DNA of 64,000 bases from Przewalskia tangutica (GCA_029844215.1 CM056726.1:75507548-75571547), one strand, 5' to 3'; positions 1-12,460 are shown, numbered from the stretch's first letter. Program-made: numbers and translations. The notes: generated by a model from the sequence alone, not told the origin.

Positions 1-1203
1 GCATCATATACTTTCAAAGTACTTTAAGTCTCTTAACTTTTAGAACCCAAGATATCCTTAATATTTTTAAACAAGTGAGTTAATTCCCTAACTCAACCAA
101 CTTGGACATTCTTAAAATAAGCCAAGGATATCAAATGGACTAGATTGTCAAAATCTTGTACGTCTACCGTACTATACATTTACAACTTATTCATGCTCAA
201 GAGATAAGAAAGTTCCACATACCTCTTCGGTTCAATCCACTTGCTAAGTCCAATATGTCGTACGTAGTATGTCAACCTATAATGACCATAATACGTCTAT
301 TAACTTTTAGTTTCAAACGTAGAATATTTCAAGTGCAAAGCTACTAAATTCTACGGAAAATCGGACAGCACTTCCTTTGTTTCTACATACTTTGCCACCT
401 TTTTCAAGGCCGAATTCAATAACCAAACACGCCACATTTAAGGCTCAACCATGTAGTTAACGATAGGGGATTACACGCCTAAAAGACGTGTAAAATTCCG
501 CCCCACAATTGATATCAAACAAGTCCAAAATACAATGTCCATTCGGCAAATTTGGGACAACAATACAAATTCGTTTCCAATCCCCTTTTCAATCCAAGTG
601 GTTTAGTATAACATGTTATCTAGCCACAATTGATTACAACTACTACAATCCTCAAGTAGATAAACATGCGACGATTCTAATTATCGACCAAATTGTATTT
701 CAATTTCAAATGGCTTAACATGTCATTTCGGATTTTTGCTTCTAAACTTCCATAACACTTATCAATCTTCATAACACATATCACATGATGATTTCTAACT
801 TATCATAACATGGAATCTTCAATTACAAAAGTAAGACGAAGATTATTACCTCATTTAGCCCAAATATGATCCAAGATTACAAGTCGATTATTAGCAACTT
901 TAGCTCCTCTTTTTGACGTTCCAATCCTCTCCAAGCAACCCTTAGAAGCTTATGAAGAACTCATCTTCAAGTTCCAACTTCAAAGTTGAAGAACTCTTTA
1001 AGTTTCCGCCTTGCGACTAATACGAAAACGCCACCTTTCCGGGATCTTTCTATTGAGATACCGCTACAATACTCTTAGGAACCTTGGTTTAAAGTGGGGA
1101 GATTATTGGACAACAAACAAAAAAATATTCTTGAAACCCTTATGAAAGCCGAGAGCTCATCTCATGTTCATCCAATTTTTCTTGAAAATTTAGCTAAGTG
1201 TAG
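1..1203 (-). mobile_element. Element E, 3' LTR, outer part (cut by window edge)
   Basis: AT-rich LTR sequence in reverse orientation. Matches other minus-strand LTRs here: the acgtctaccgtacta block near 160, the catgctcaagaga and cacatacctc blocks near 193-225, and a gattacacgcctaaaagacg stretch near 470. The LTR resumes after nested element D at 32564, and its 5' terminus (tgtaaca) is at 32939. No gene is seen in it; short open frames here are chance. The left end lies outside the window. Confidence 0.8.
1199..1203. repeat. TSD tgtag, left copy (element D)
   Basis: Five bases directly before TGTTACACC of D; the same tgtag follows D's terminal CA at 32559. Confidence 0.9.
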
Positions 1204-1719
1204 TGTTACACCCCGTAGTTCCAGGGTATGTATGTGAGGACGTACGTACGAGAATACGACGGTAATTTTGGAAAGGAAGAAAGATGTGATTTTTCGACGG
1301 AAAAGTTTCCGGATTTTGTGAAGGAAAAAGGTTCGATAATGGGAATTGGATTCCCAGATTTGGTATTTGGACTTCTTGGATTATTATATAATTATGGAAT
1401 TTTATTTCCGGATTTGGTCACGTGGGGCCCACGGGGAAAATTTACGGTTTTGTGGGGCCCACTTTGTTTTGGAGATTTTGGTTTTTACGGATATTTTCGG
1501 GAGATGAAATATTTTGGACGAGTAGGGGGGCGACACGTGTCACCCCCATGTGGCCATGTTGGCCTAATGGCTAGTGGACATGTGGCTTGGACGGTTTGGG
1601 TGGACAAGTGGCTAGCCACTTGTCCAAATTTTGTGGTGGACATGTGGTTGGTAGAATCCACACCCATATGCCCCCAATCTACACCACACACTAGCCTAGA
1701 TCTTGGCCCTTGATTTCTC

Positions 1720-1727
1720 TATAAATA
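1720..1727 (+). promoter_or_regulatory. LTR TATA box (D)
   Basis: tataaata followed by a C-rich stretch, about 0.5 kb from the LTR start, at the same place as in the sister LTRs. Likely core promoter of the LTR. Confidence 0.7.
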
Positions 1728-3439
1728 CCCCCTTGTTTGCAAGACTTTATTCATCCACATTAGAGAGTTTCCAAGGCAAAAATTATTCTCCCTCCCCTTA
1801 AGTGTTCTCGTCCAACCCCCCCCCCCCTTTGTTTAGAAAAAAATTCTTCAAGTGTTGGTATAGTCCCAAATACCTTAGCCTAGTATTCCTAGTAGTATTC
1901 CAAAGTTATTTCAATACTAGGAGCCCGGAAATTCTACTTTATTCCTTTAGTCGAAAAATGAAGCCCTAGGAAAATCTTCATAGTTGGTTGAAGTGTTAAG
2001 AGAAGTTGTTTAGAAACTTCTAAGGGTTGCTTGGAGCGGGTTGGAGCGTAAGGAATTGGAGCTAAGCGTTGCTCAGGATCGACTTATTAATCTTGGATAA
2101 TTTTGGGCTTATCGAGGTAATGATCTTTGTCCCCCTATTGTAATTGGATATTAGATATTGTAGTAGTTTAGAATTGAGTATAAGTTATATTGGAAGGATA
2201 ATTATAAAGAACTGAACTATATTTACATTGGACTGTATTTACAGTAGACTTGTAGTATTATTGTGGGGCAGTGTTGTACACGTCCGGTTAGACGTGTAAC
2301 CCCCTTGGAGTTGTTGGCTTGGTAGCGGGCCTTGATAGAGGAGAAGATTTATGTGGTTACGAGGGGGGAGGTGCTGCCGAATTTTCCGTAGAATAAGGAA
2401 CCTTGTACTTTGAAATGTTCTACGAAGAGATCTAGAAGTTGATAGACGTTTTGTGGCCTTTATAGGTTGAAGTACTACGAGTAGCGTATTCTACTTGAAG
2501 GGTGGAAAAGGCTAGCAGGGTTATAGTACTTTGGAGCGTTTTGCTAATTGTCGATAATCGTCGCGAGGTATGTGTACCTCTTCCTATCTTTTCTAGCATG
2601 ATGTTGTGAACTATGTAGTACGGTAGACGTACGTGTGCTAAACGAATTTTGGTTGATTTTAAAAGATAAGAGACTGGACTTATATTTTGACTTGGTATGA
2701 AATGTGAAGACCTTGAATTGTGTTAAAGTAGTGAAACCTCATTCGTGAGTAATGAGTACTTGGTCTAGAAAAAGGAATAAGTTATATTAATTTCGGAAAT
2801 GGGAATAACTATCGAACAAGCCATTGCAGCGTTAATAAAGGAAAATGTAATGACAATTAATTATATTAAAACCGAGAAACCTCCATCTGCATAGAAGCTA
2901 AGATAAGACAAAATTGTATTACATTTCCTAGATCATGGCTGCTCTAATAAGAATTATTATAATCAAGTTTTGATTTTCTTAAAATTCCAAAGTAATGAAC
3001 TTGATTTCTAAAAGAAAAGAGACTTAAGAATTTGAAGTGTTTTGGTTTAAAAGAAAGGCAGGGTTTTGTCTTAAATTTGTTTAAAACATAAATTGTTATA
3101 ATAGCTTTATGGGAAGTTAGTTATAACGACTTTATGAAAACAAAAGAATGGTTTTATTATTGGATTTAAAATGGTAACTTGATTTTGGGAAAAGAGAAGT
3201 AACTTGAGTTTAAAAGTATACTTGACGTTGTTTTAAAAAGTATAAAGTACTTGATTTAAACATAAACGTGTTTGGTACTACGGATAATAGTATCGAGTTG
3301 TGTTTTAAAAAGAGATCTTTTGAAAGGATTAACGTATGTAGTACTTTGGGGGTTAAAACCCGGATTTGTTGTCATAAAATGGAAGTCTAAGAGTATGTTA
3401 ATTTACCTATGCTAGTTGTGATAGCCTTGGTGGTATTAC

Positions 3440-3813
3440 TATGTTACCGCGTCTCTCGGTTGGAGGGCCGGCTGACTTGTTGTGAATTTGTTGGGCGTCT
3501 GCGGTGACGGAGGATTCCACGTATGCTTCCATTTTGTTTGATCTTGGCCATGCTTATACCGATGAGAGATGCCGGGGCATGCGACTAGGATGCGGGTTAG
3601 ATGCCCGTACGTTTCATTGGATGTACCGGCAGTGACGGAGGATTCCACGGGTATGCTTTCATTGTTATTATCACATGGACATGTCTACATCGATGAGGGA
3701 TTCCGGCGTGCGGCCATGCAATGGTTAAACTCCGATATTATTATTGTCACATGGGCATGTCTACACCGATGAGGATTGGGGCATGTGACCATTACTATTA
3801 TTCCATGGGCTGG
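3440..3813 (+). repeat. GC-rich tandem array in LTR D, left part
   Basis: Degenerate repeats sharing cacatggacatgtctac, a cgatgagggattccgg-like segment and gacggaggattccacg. Continues after the C insertion at 31583 to about 31990. Occupies the variable box found in every LTR of this family. Confidence 0.7.
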
Positions 3814-3867
3814 TATCACGACCGAACCGGGCCGTGGCCCGTGCCTACCGAGCACCCAGTAGACATA
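3814..3867 (-). mobile_element. Element C, 3' LTR, outermost 54 bp
   Basis: Reverse-complement LTR end (tatcacgaccgaaccgggcc...agtagacata), cut off by element B. The LTR continues at 12871 with caccagagtaatcagcgg. The order agtagacata + caccagag is intact in C's other LTR at 28284. The exact left edge is uncertain by a base or two because tatcacg replaces the usual tgtcacg. Confidence 0.8.
3863..3867. repeat. TSD acata, left copy (element B)
   Basis: Directly precedes B's terminal TGTCACG; matched by acata at 12866. Confidence 0.9.
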
Positions 3868-4448
3868 TGTCACGACCGAACCGGGCGTGGTAGTGCCTTA
3901 CCGGGCACCCTAGTGATACAACATCAGAGAAAATCAGCGGAAATAAAACATAAACATGTAACAAGAGATTTGATGAATAAGCAGGCTAACAAAAAGCGTT
4001 GCATACGTATATATACATAAAAACCCGACAGTTATCCTTTTACAAACTCGCCACAACAAGCATTACTCTGGACCTCTAAGAAAGTGACAACAACTATGAC
4101 GGACAGGCCCCGCCATACCCTGAATGTCTGAGAACCTACTGGACTGTGGTAACATACCAAAAGATAAGCCTCCAAGAAACGGGGCTTCCTAACACGCTGA
4201 ATTGTGATCCTATGGCGAGGATCCACAACCGATGTACCTCTACTGCTGCATGAACGCGGCCGAAGGAGGTCGATAACAGTACCAAGTATGTGAAAGCGTA
4301 AAAATCAGAAATGAAATCATAATAGTCTATATAAAGCGGAGACATGTATGATAACCAAACTACGATTCACAACATAAAAGCGATCATGTCAAGTCGAGGA
4401 CTCACGCCTCAAGTAATCCTCATGCGTGGAACTCCTTCCTCACCGCCA

Positions 4449-4785
4449 GCCCAGGTACAAATCGTGTGGAATACGTGTCGGCCCATCCGAGGACTCGGTA
4501 AAGAATCATGTAGAATCGTGTCGCCCATCCCATGAGACTCGGTAAAGAATCATGTGGAATCGTGTCCCGCCCATCCCATGGGACTCGGTGAAGAATCGGA
4601 TGAAATCGTGTCGCCCGTCTCGTGGGACTTGGTGAAGAATCGATGGAATCGTGTCGCCCATCTCACGGGACTCGGTGAATAATCAGATGGAATACGTGTC
4701 CCGGCCCATCCCATGGGACTCGGTGAAGAATCAGATGAAATACGTGTCCCGACCCATCTCATGGGACTCGGTAGCATAGAAATAC
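4449..4785 (-). repeat. Tandem array in B 3' LTR (eroded copy of the 48-bp array)
   Basis: Repeats of catgggactcggtgaagaat, the unit seen cleanly at 10329-10656, here with irregular shorter spacing. Any open frame crossing it is a product of the repeat, not a gene. Confidence 0.85.
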
Positions 4786-5180
4786 AACACTTGCACAACA
4801 AAGGCTATCACCACAAGCATATGCAAGTTACACACAACTCAAGGTTATTTTATGCCAAAGTCCAGGTTCTGACCCCAAAGTATTACGTACGTTAAATTCT
4901 TTTTAAAAGATCCATTTCTTTTATAAAGGTCACCCGATACCGGTAGTATTAAAATAGAGTGACTCACATTTTAGGTAAACCAAAACACTTTCCTTTTCAA
5001 CATAAAGTAACAACATTCTTTTCCATAAGTTCAAGTTTGCCTAATTTCAAGTACTTAAGTCTCTTATTTTAGAAAGGTTTCGTAGTTCATAGTCTTAATC
5101 ACTTAAGAATATAATTCTCTTTTAAACAATTTGAGAAACATATGCCTTATATGTGAGGTTATTCTTGTTCAAAATCAATC

Positions 5181-5312
5181 TTATTAAAGCGACCGTGATC
5201 TAGGAAATGTAATATCATTTTGTCTCATCTTAGCTTCTATGCGGATGGAGGTTTCTCTGGTTTTAATAATACTTAATTAGTCAAAACATTTCCTTTATTA
5301 ACGCTGCGGTGG
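5181..5312 (-). other. Conserved LTR block, B 3' LTR copy
   Basis: Reverse orientation of the roughly 130-bp block containing gctaagatgagacaaaatga, cctagatcatgg and gcagcgttaataaagg. Present in most LTRs of the window; see the matching finding. Confidence 0.65.
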
Positions 5313-6580
5313 TTTGTCGATACTCATTCGATTTCCAAATCAAGAAACATTATTCCTTTTAAAACCAAGTACTCCTTACTCACGAATGAGGTTTCACACA
5401 AAATTCATATTAATTCATTTAAGTCAAGTCTCTTCTCTTTTAAGATCAAGTCTCTTAACTTCAAAAATTAATAAACCATTCTTTTTATCTCTCTTAAGTC
5501 GTTATACCTAACTTTCCATAAAGCTAGTATAACTCTTAAGCTTTTAAAACCAAGCATTACTCTTCTTTCAAACAGGTTTCTTAATTCTTTGGAATACTTC
5601 AAGATTCTTATTATTCAGGCTTAAGTCAAAAGACATTGCCGTACAACTACGTTCAGTTAACACACGTACGTCTACCGTACTATATATATATATATATTCT
5701 TTAAAATATCATGCTCAAGAGGATAGGAAGAATCACATACCTCGCGACGATTATCGACTATTAGCAAAACGCTCCACGGCTATAACCCGGCTAGCCTTGT
5801 CCACCTTTTAAGTAGCACATGCTACTCGCAGAACATTCAACCTATAAAGGTTATACCAGTCTATCAAAGTCTAGACTACTCTGTAGAATATTCTAAGCAG
5901 TAGGTTCTCTATTCTACGGAAAATCGGGCGACTTCCTACCCAGTTAAGCTACACAAGTCTCATCAGAATACAAATTCTATGTAAGTACAGTTCAATGTTC
6001 TTCTTTAATATTCTTCTGATGTGATCTCAGTTTAATTCCCTTCTGTAATATCCTTCTATGAATCTTATATTCATTTCTATACTACTACATTATGTAATTT
6101 CCAATTACAATATAAAGACAAGAGTATTTACCTCGATAAGCCCAAAATTATCCAAGTTTAAAGTCGATCCTGAGCAAGGTTTAGCTCCTACTCCGTGCGC
6201 TCCAACCCGCTCCAAACAACCCTTAGAAGTTCTAACCAACTTCTACGTAAATACTTCAACCAACTATGAAGATTTCCTTAGGGTTTCGTTTAGTGGCTAA
6301 AGGAAAGTATAGTAGTATTTTCCGGGCTTTTCGTATATAGGGTACTTGGAAATACTACAAACGTTTTGGGCTAGAGTATTTTGGCATTACAACAATACTT
6401 GGAGAAGTATTTCTCAACCAAGGGGGGGTAGTATTTCGACTAGAACAACTAGAGGGGGGTATTTCTCGGCGAGGGCCTCTCAGGGGAGGGGACTTGGGCG
6501 AAACTACACTAAGGAGGGAGAGGATTTTAGACTTGGAAATGTCTAAGTGTGGATGAAGAAGTTCATCAACTAAGGGGGGG

Positions 6581-6588
6581 TATTTATA
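6581..6588 (-). promoter_or_regulatory. LTR TATA box (B 3' LTR)
   Basis: tatttata on the plus strand (tataaata in element sense), followed in element sense by the C-rich leader. Confidence 0.7.
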
Positions 6589-6985
6589 GGCCAACCAATG
6601 GCCAAGATTAAGACAAGTGGTAGGCAAGTGTAAGGTCAAGATTTGGACAAGTGTGTGTGGGTCCCACCTTATCAATCTACCACACAAATATCCTACCTGA
6701 TCCTTGACCAAGGAAAAGGCAAGAAAACGCCCCAAGTTTCGTCCAAATGAGGGTGACAAGTGTCACCCTCTCGTTGGTCAAAAATATTTCGTCTCTCGGA
6801 AAAATCCGCAAAAATAATAAATGATATAGCCGGAATTTTCCCTTCGCAAAGTTTGTAAAACGTTTCGTCGGAAAACGATTCTTTTCGTGTGTTGTGCACA
6901 AAATTTTCGGTCCTTGCCTAACTTAAGGCTTAAACTTTTATACGTACGCCCTCACGTACATACTCAGTAAATACGGGGTACAACA

Positions 6986-6998
6986 TTCTCCCCTCCTT
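6986..6998 (-). other. Polypurine tract (B)
   Basis: ttctcccctcctt, which is aaggaggggagaa in element sense, directly against the 3' LTR. Primer site for plus-strand DNA synthesis. Confidence 0.85.
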
Positions 6999-7029
6999 AG
7001 AAACATTCGTCCCGAATGTTCTTTCTAAG
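6996..7029 (-). other. PPT-adjacent hairpin (B)
   Basis: Inverted repeat with arms aacattcg/cgaatgtt around a 3-nt loop and an outer cttaga/tctaag stem. Conserved in A, B, C, E, H and J, always beside the polypurine tract. Confidence 0.7.
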
Positions 7030-7339
7030 TCTCAAAACATACATGCGCCAGTATAGTCTTCACTACTATGCTTCCGAAAAACAATCATGCCACACCTGGC
7101 CATAAAATAACACACGCGCAAATACTTAATTCAAGTCCACGAGGAATCACCTCTAACATCACAAAAACTCCCACCCAAGGGCTAAAAGATACTCCCTTCG
7201 CACGTTCACTTTACAAAAGAATGATCACATCTATGTCCTTAACACATGCTCGCTTCTTCCCTTACTCGTCGTACCCTTCTCGTACACTCGAATTCTTCCT
7301 AATAACCTTACCACATTTCTGTTATTGCTTCAGTTTCCA

Positions 7340-7735
7340 AAATCTCATCACGCCCTTCCGGGGTGATACCTTCAAGAAGACCCACCGTCAACCTGAACTC
7401 CAAGTGTCGACGCCGATCATCCGCACGACTTCTGTTGTCTCTGAGCTGCTAAAAACCTCCTCTGGATAAGCCTCACCTTATCCACATTCTGCGGGATCAA
7501 GTAGGGACCAACTATCTGAACTTTGCCAACATCGAACAAATCGACCGGCAATCAATACTTCCGCCCATACAAGGCTTCTTAAGGTGACATCCGAATACCG
7601 AAATGGTAGCTAGTATAATACTCACTCAACAAGAGGCAAATAATCCTCACAACTACCCCTGAAATCAAAACGCCGGCCCGTAACCTATCCTTCAACTCCT
7701 TTAAGGCCATTCCCAGCCTTCACGATCTGATTCTA
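7340..7735 (-). pseudogene. Integrase tail remnant (B)
   Basis: Read on the minus strand, fragments of a Ty3/Gypsy integrase tail are visible: a YHF.IRMSP segment, then EALYGRK and PVDLFDVGKVQIVGP-like sequence around 7500-7620, the stretch that follows the catalytic core in this family. Stops and frame changes are frequent. The integrase N-terminal zinc finger and the first catalytic Asp are not present, and no RT or RNase H lies upstream, so it cannot encode a working enzyme. It sits between the shared non-coding segment and the sequence leading to the polypurine tract. Confidence 0.7.
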
Positions 7736-8260
7736 GTCGAACACATCCGCGAACTCGTACGATGGTCATCTAAACTTGGGCCTAGCACCCTCGTGACCCT
7801 ACCAACTGGCGGGACCACCTCGAACTGACCCCACCACAAAACAGGCCGCAGGTTGACCCGTGAATGGTCCTCAACCCGACCCGCTATCGTGCCAAACACT
7901 TGTTCCCCCGATCCGGATCAATCTCACGAAAACCTAGCGGTCTTCTTAGCTCGACTACCCTCTCATTTTATACCACTCAGGGACTTATCACACAAATATA
8001 TCCCACGTATACAATGCACCCCGACAAAGGTCAACATAAACATAAATCTTTTACTCAAGATGGCCTCACATCTAAGGTCTCTACGTATAAAACTCTAAGG
8101 CTCACAATTTCTAGGTACTCAACCTTACCCTTTACTAACCAGGCCTTTAAATCACAATTTAACATAATGCTTAGCACATCATCATAACATCAACGCATAC
8201 TAGTCTTTAGAGGGGTAAGAATATACCTGTATCAACTGCTTCATTTTCCCTTCGTCGCTC
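7736..8260 (-). other. Shared non-coding internal segment (B)
   Basis: Lies where protease, RT and RNase H should be. In element sense it starts just after gag with an accctctaaagacta-like motif and contains a ttgttccggatcgggg-like motif and a gtcgggttgagga-like motif. The same segment is in A, C and H. No pol-like reading frame is seen in it. Confidence 0.65.
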
Positions 8261-8299
8261 TAACCATAATCCCGCCTGCAGGCGCATATATAGGCGATG

Positions 8300-9503
8300 A
8301 ACTCACCGACCGGTAGGTGAGTCATTCTGCTGCATCCTTCCTATTAGGGCGGTTTCTCGTCCACATGGCCCTCGACGGCCAGAAAACAAGCACCAGTAAA
8401 AAGACGACATTCCCCGGGATGACGTCTGCCACATCGTGCACACAGAGGAAACATGAATCCGGCTGGCTAGAACCCATGTATACCTAGGAACCGAAGCCAC
8501 GGAGCCCGACTCGGCTCGAATACCCCGAACGTCCGAAGATCGCGGAGGACCACTCTGACCGGGCGGAGGTACATAACTAGTTCGCCGAGGCGCCCGCCAA
8601 AGTTACCAAAGGACCTCGCTGCTCGCCTCTTCGCCGATCTCGGTCATTCCGTCGACCTCTCCGTGCCTCACATCCTGGTGCATGAGCCAGACGCGGCAAT
8701 GTCCATGCCCGGTGAATAGCTACACCCGCAAGCCCTCGCCAAGTAATCATCTAGCCGGTGGCGTAGCGGTGTACTCTGTCCTCCATATCGCCATTACAAT
8801 GGGGACATATCGAGCTAATGAGTCGAACTCCACATTGTACTCTCTAACCGCCCGCCCGCCCCGCTCAACGTCAAAAATCATCGCCCGAGCCCTCCTCATC
8901 TGTGGGGCAAGAAATGTGCAAGAAAAGCCCTTGAGAACTCGTCCCATACGGCTGGAAGTGCATGCTCTCCCCGGGACAGCTCCCATGAATCAAACTAGTC
9001 GACTGCAGTGTCACGCAGCTGATGCGAACCTAATACCACCGACTCTGCCTCTGAGGCTCTGATCACTCTCATGATCCGCTGTAGCTGTCGGATAAACTCC
9101 TAAGGGTCATCCTCAGCTCTCGATCCATAGAACACTGGTGGGCTACAACTCAGAAAGTCCCGTAGTCTCAAACCGCTCGCTCGGGGTGAACTACGGTGCT
9201 ACTTGGGACGAACTGGCCGATCCAAATTATCTCATATCTCGCCACGACTCGCCGAATCGAGCCATCTCCTTGTACCCATCTCATCTGCTCCGGGTTGTGG
9301 ACCGAGGCTCGTGTATCAGTAGTCTCAGCAGCCACTGCTGCGGCTCTAAACTCTGCTGGTACTGGTGGCGTCGCAAAACTCACCGTCTGAAGCACTATCT
9401 CAGGTAACGACTGGGCCTCTGCCCTGGTAACCCTCCGTGCTCTACTCGCAGCTCCCTCGGCTGCCTTGCCCTTCTGGGCCCGGGTTGCCTTACGCGGAGG
9501 CAT
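8300..9503 (-). pseudogene. gag: gag pseudogene (B)
   Basis: Gag forms the retrotransposon's capsid-like particle and binds its RNA. The start codon is at 9503, the MPPRKATRAQKGKA start shared by H, C and A. The N-terminal part runs open to about 9168. The Retrotrans_gag-type core is visible at about 8750-8990 (FLAPQMRRARA, then VREYNVEFDSLARYVP). The C-terminal nucleic-acid-binding part lies near 8360-8480, with an upstream C..CGRRHPGEC motif, but the CCHC knuckle has lost its second cysteine (ACFLAV..GHV). Several frameshifts break the frame. Unlike A and C, the capsid core is kept. Confidence 0.8.
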
Positions 9504-9693
9504 AACTGGTAAAGGAAAGGAATACGTCAGAGGGGTCCAACTTATCACACGGATCTAAGGCACGATCTCAGAATGAGAAGAATGGAAACCAATCCTAAAT
9601 GTCCTATAGCCTCCTGATTATAGATGTGGTGCACAACACACCGATAATTAAGACTCTACTAGACACGGTCTGTAGACACTTTCCGAGATTAAT

Positions 9694-9705
9694 CGCTCGA
9701 TACCA
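9694..9705 (-). other. Primer-binding site, tRNA-iMet (B)
   Basis: Element sense tggtatcgagcg, four bases inside the 5' LTR end. The expected plant initiator-Met site is tggtatcagagc; the changed bases match the recurrent CAG-to-CGA pattern. Confidence 0.8.
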
Positions 9706-10328
9706 CTTTTGTCACGACCAACCGGCCCGTGGATCGTGCCTACCGGGCACCCTAGTGATACAACATCGTGAGAAAATCAGCGGAAATAAAACATAAACAT
9801 GTAACAAGAGATTTGATGAATAAACAAAGCTAACAAAAGCATTTGCATTCAGATATATACATAAAACCCGAGCAGTTATCCTTTTTACAAATGTGCCTAC
9901 AACAGATTTCATGCACCTCTAAGAAAGTGACAACAACTATGGCGGACAGGCCCCGCCATACCCTGAATGTACAAGAACTCTGGACTGTGGTAACATACCA
10001 AAAGATAAGCCTCCGAAGAAACGGGGCTTCCCAACACGCTGAACTGTGATCCTATGAGCGAGGATCCACAACCGATGTACCTCTACCTACGGCATGAACG
10101 CAGCCCCCCGAAGGAGGTCAGTACAACAGGTACCAAGTATGTGAAACTGTAAAATACTGTAAATGAAATCATAATAGTCTATATAAAGCAGGAGACATGT
10201 ATGATAATCAAACTATAGTTCACAACATAAAAGCAGTCATGTTAAGTCAGGGACTCACGCCCTCAAGTCATCCCTCATGCCCGTGGAACTCCTTCCTCAC
10301 TGCCGGCAGTCTAGGTACAAATCGTGTG

Positions 10329-10656
10329 GAATACGTGTCCCGGCCCATCCCATGGGACTCGGTGAAGAATCATGTAGAATACATGTCCCGGCCCATCCCA
10401 TGGGACTTGGTAAAGAATCATGTGGAATACGTGTCCCGGTCCATCCCATGGGACTCGGTGAAGAATCAGATGAAATACGTGTCCCGGCCCATCTCATGGG
10501 ACTTGGTGAAGAATCAGATGGAATACGTGTCCCGGCCCATCTCATGGGACTCGGTGAAGAATCAGATGGAATACGTGTCCCGACCCATCCCATGGGACTC
10601 GGTGAAGAATCAGATGAAATACGTGTCCCGACCCATCTCATGGGACTCGGTAGCAT
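10329..10656 (-). repeat. 48-bp tandem array, about 7 units (B 5' LTR)
   Basis: The gaatac/aaatac mark recurs at 10329, 10377, 10425 and 10473, exactly 48 bp apart. Each unit contains gtgtcccggcccat and atgggactcggtgaagaat. Since 48 is a multiple of three, several frames on both strands stay open through it. These open frames are not genes. Confidence 0.92.
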
Positions 10657-11067
10657 AGAAATACATCACTTGCACAACAAAGGCTATCACCACAAGCATA
10701 TGCAAGTTACACACAACTCAAGGTTATTTTATGCCAAAGTCCAGGTTCTGACCCCAAAGTATTACGTACGTTAAATTCTTTTTAAAAGATCCATTTCTTT
10801 TATAAAGGTCACCCGATACCCTTAGTATTAAAATAGAGTGACTCACATTTTTAGGTAAACCAAAACACTTTCCTTTTCAACATCAAGTAACAACATTCTT
10901 TTCCATAAGTTCAAGTTTGCCTAATTTCAAGTACTTAAGTCTCTTATTTTAGAAAGGTTTCGTAGTTCATAGTCTTAATCACTTAAGAATATAATTCTCT
11001 TTTAAACAATTTGAGAAACATATGCCTTATATGTGAGTAGGTTATTCTTGTTCAAAATCAATCTTAT

Positions 11068-11200
11068 TAAAGCAGCCATGATCTAGGAAATGTAATATCA
11101 TTTTGTCTCATCTTAGCTTCTATGCAGATGGAGGTTTCTACTGGTTTTAATAATACTTAATTAGTCAAAACATTTCCCTTTATTAACGCTGCAGTGGTTT
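11068..11200 (-). other. Conserved LTR block, B 5' LTR copy
   Basis: Same block as 5181-5312, here containing gctgcagtggtttgtcgata on the plus strand. Confidence 0.65.
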
Positions 11201-12460
11201 GTCGATACTCATTCAGATTTCTGAAATCAGTAAAACATTATTCCTTTTAAAAACCAAGTACTCATTATTCACGAATGAGGTTTCACACAAAATTCATATT
11301 AATTCATTTAAGTCAAGTCTCTTCTCTTTTAAGATCAAGTCTCTTAACTTCAAAAATTAATAAACCATTCTTTTTATCTCTCTTAAGTCGTTATACCTAA
11401 CTTCCCATAAAGCTAGTATAACTCTTAAGCTTTTAAAACCAAGCATTACTCTTCTTTCAAACAGGTTTCTTAATTCTTTGGAATACTTCAAGATTCTTAT
11501 TATTCAGGCTTAAGTCAAAAGACATTGTCGTACAACTACGTTCAGTTAACACACGTACGTCTACCGTACTATATATATATATTCTTTAAAATATCATGCT
11601 CAAGAGGATAGGAAGAATCACATACCTCGCGACTATTAGCAAAACGCTCCACGGCTATAACCCGACTAGCCTTGTCCACCTTTTAAGTAGCACATGCTAC
11701 TCGCAGAACATTCAACCTATAAAGGTTATACCAGTCTATCAAAGTCTAGACTACTCTGTAGAATATTCTAAGCAGTAGGTTCTCTATTCTACGGAAAATC
11801 GGGCAGCACTTCCCTACCCGTTAAGCTACACAAGTCTCATCAGAATACAAATTCTATGTAAATGCAGTTCAATCTTCTTCTTTAATATTCTTACGATGTG
11901 ATCTCGTTTAATTCCTTCAGAATATCCTTCTATGAATCTTATATTCATTTCTATACTACTACAATATGTAATTCCCAATTACAATATAAAGACAAGAGTA
12001 TTTACCTCGATAAGCCCAAAATTATCCAAGTTTAAAGTCGATCCTGAGCAAGGTTTAGCTCCTACTCCGTGCGCTCCAACCCGCTCCAAACAACCCTTAG
12101 AGGTTCTAACCAACTTCTACCTAAATACTTCAACCAACTATGAAGATTTCCTTAGGGTTTCGTTTAGTGGCTAAAGGAAAGTATAGTAGTATTTTTCCGG
12201 CTTTAGATATAAGTACTTGGAAATACTACAAAGGTTTTGGGCTAGAGTATTTTGGCATTACAACAATACTTGGAGAAGTATTTCTCAACCAAGGGGGGGT
12301 AGTATTTTGACTAGAACAACTAGAGGGGGGGGTATTTCTCGGTCAAGGGCCTCTCAAAGGGGGAGGGGGACTTGGACGAAACTACACTAAGGAGGGAGAG
12401 GGATTTTTAGACTTGGAAATGTCTAAGTGTGGATGAAGAAGTTCATCAACTAAGGGGGGG

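Larger units (their letters stand above)
1204..3813 (+). mobile_element. Element D, solo LTR, first part
   Basis: Begins TGTTACACCCCGTAGTTCC, the family's LTR start, and runs through a TATA box, a C-rich leader, an AT-rich middle and the start of a GC-rich tandem array. It is interrupted by element C at about 3814 and resumes at 31583, ending in tcgtgaca at 32558. The two parts together make one LTR of about 3.6 kb with matching tgtag TSDs and no internal region, so this is a solo LTR left by LTR-LTR recombination. Confidence 0.9.
3868..6985 (-). mobile_element. Element B, 3' LTR
   Basis: From tgtcacgacc to ggggtacaaca. Near-identical to B's 5' LTR (9710-12865) over the AT-rich half, for example 4800-6300 against 10670-12170. 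The GC-rich part (3868-4780) differs by many one- and two-base losses, such as gaatcgtgtcgccc here against gaatacgtgtcccggccc there. Confidence 0.92.

Noticed and set aside
1228..1713. 161-codon open frame at the start of LTR D
   Set aside because: It lies in the promoter half of the LTR, is not kept in sister LTRs H or F, and has no recognisable domain.
6355..6759. 134-codon minus-strand frame in B 3' LTR
   Set aside because: Falls on the C-rich leader and TATA region. The counterpart in B's 5' LTR is broken.
10197..10774. Long open frames across the 48-bp array on both strands
   Set aside because: They come from a repeat period divisible by three inside an LTR. The partner LTR does not keep the frames and no protein family is recognisable.
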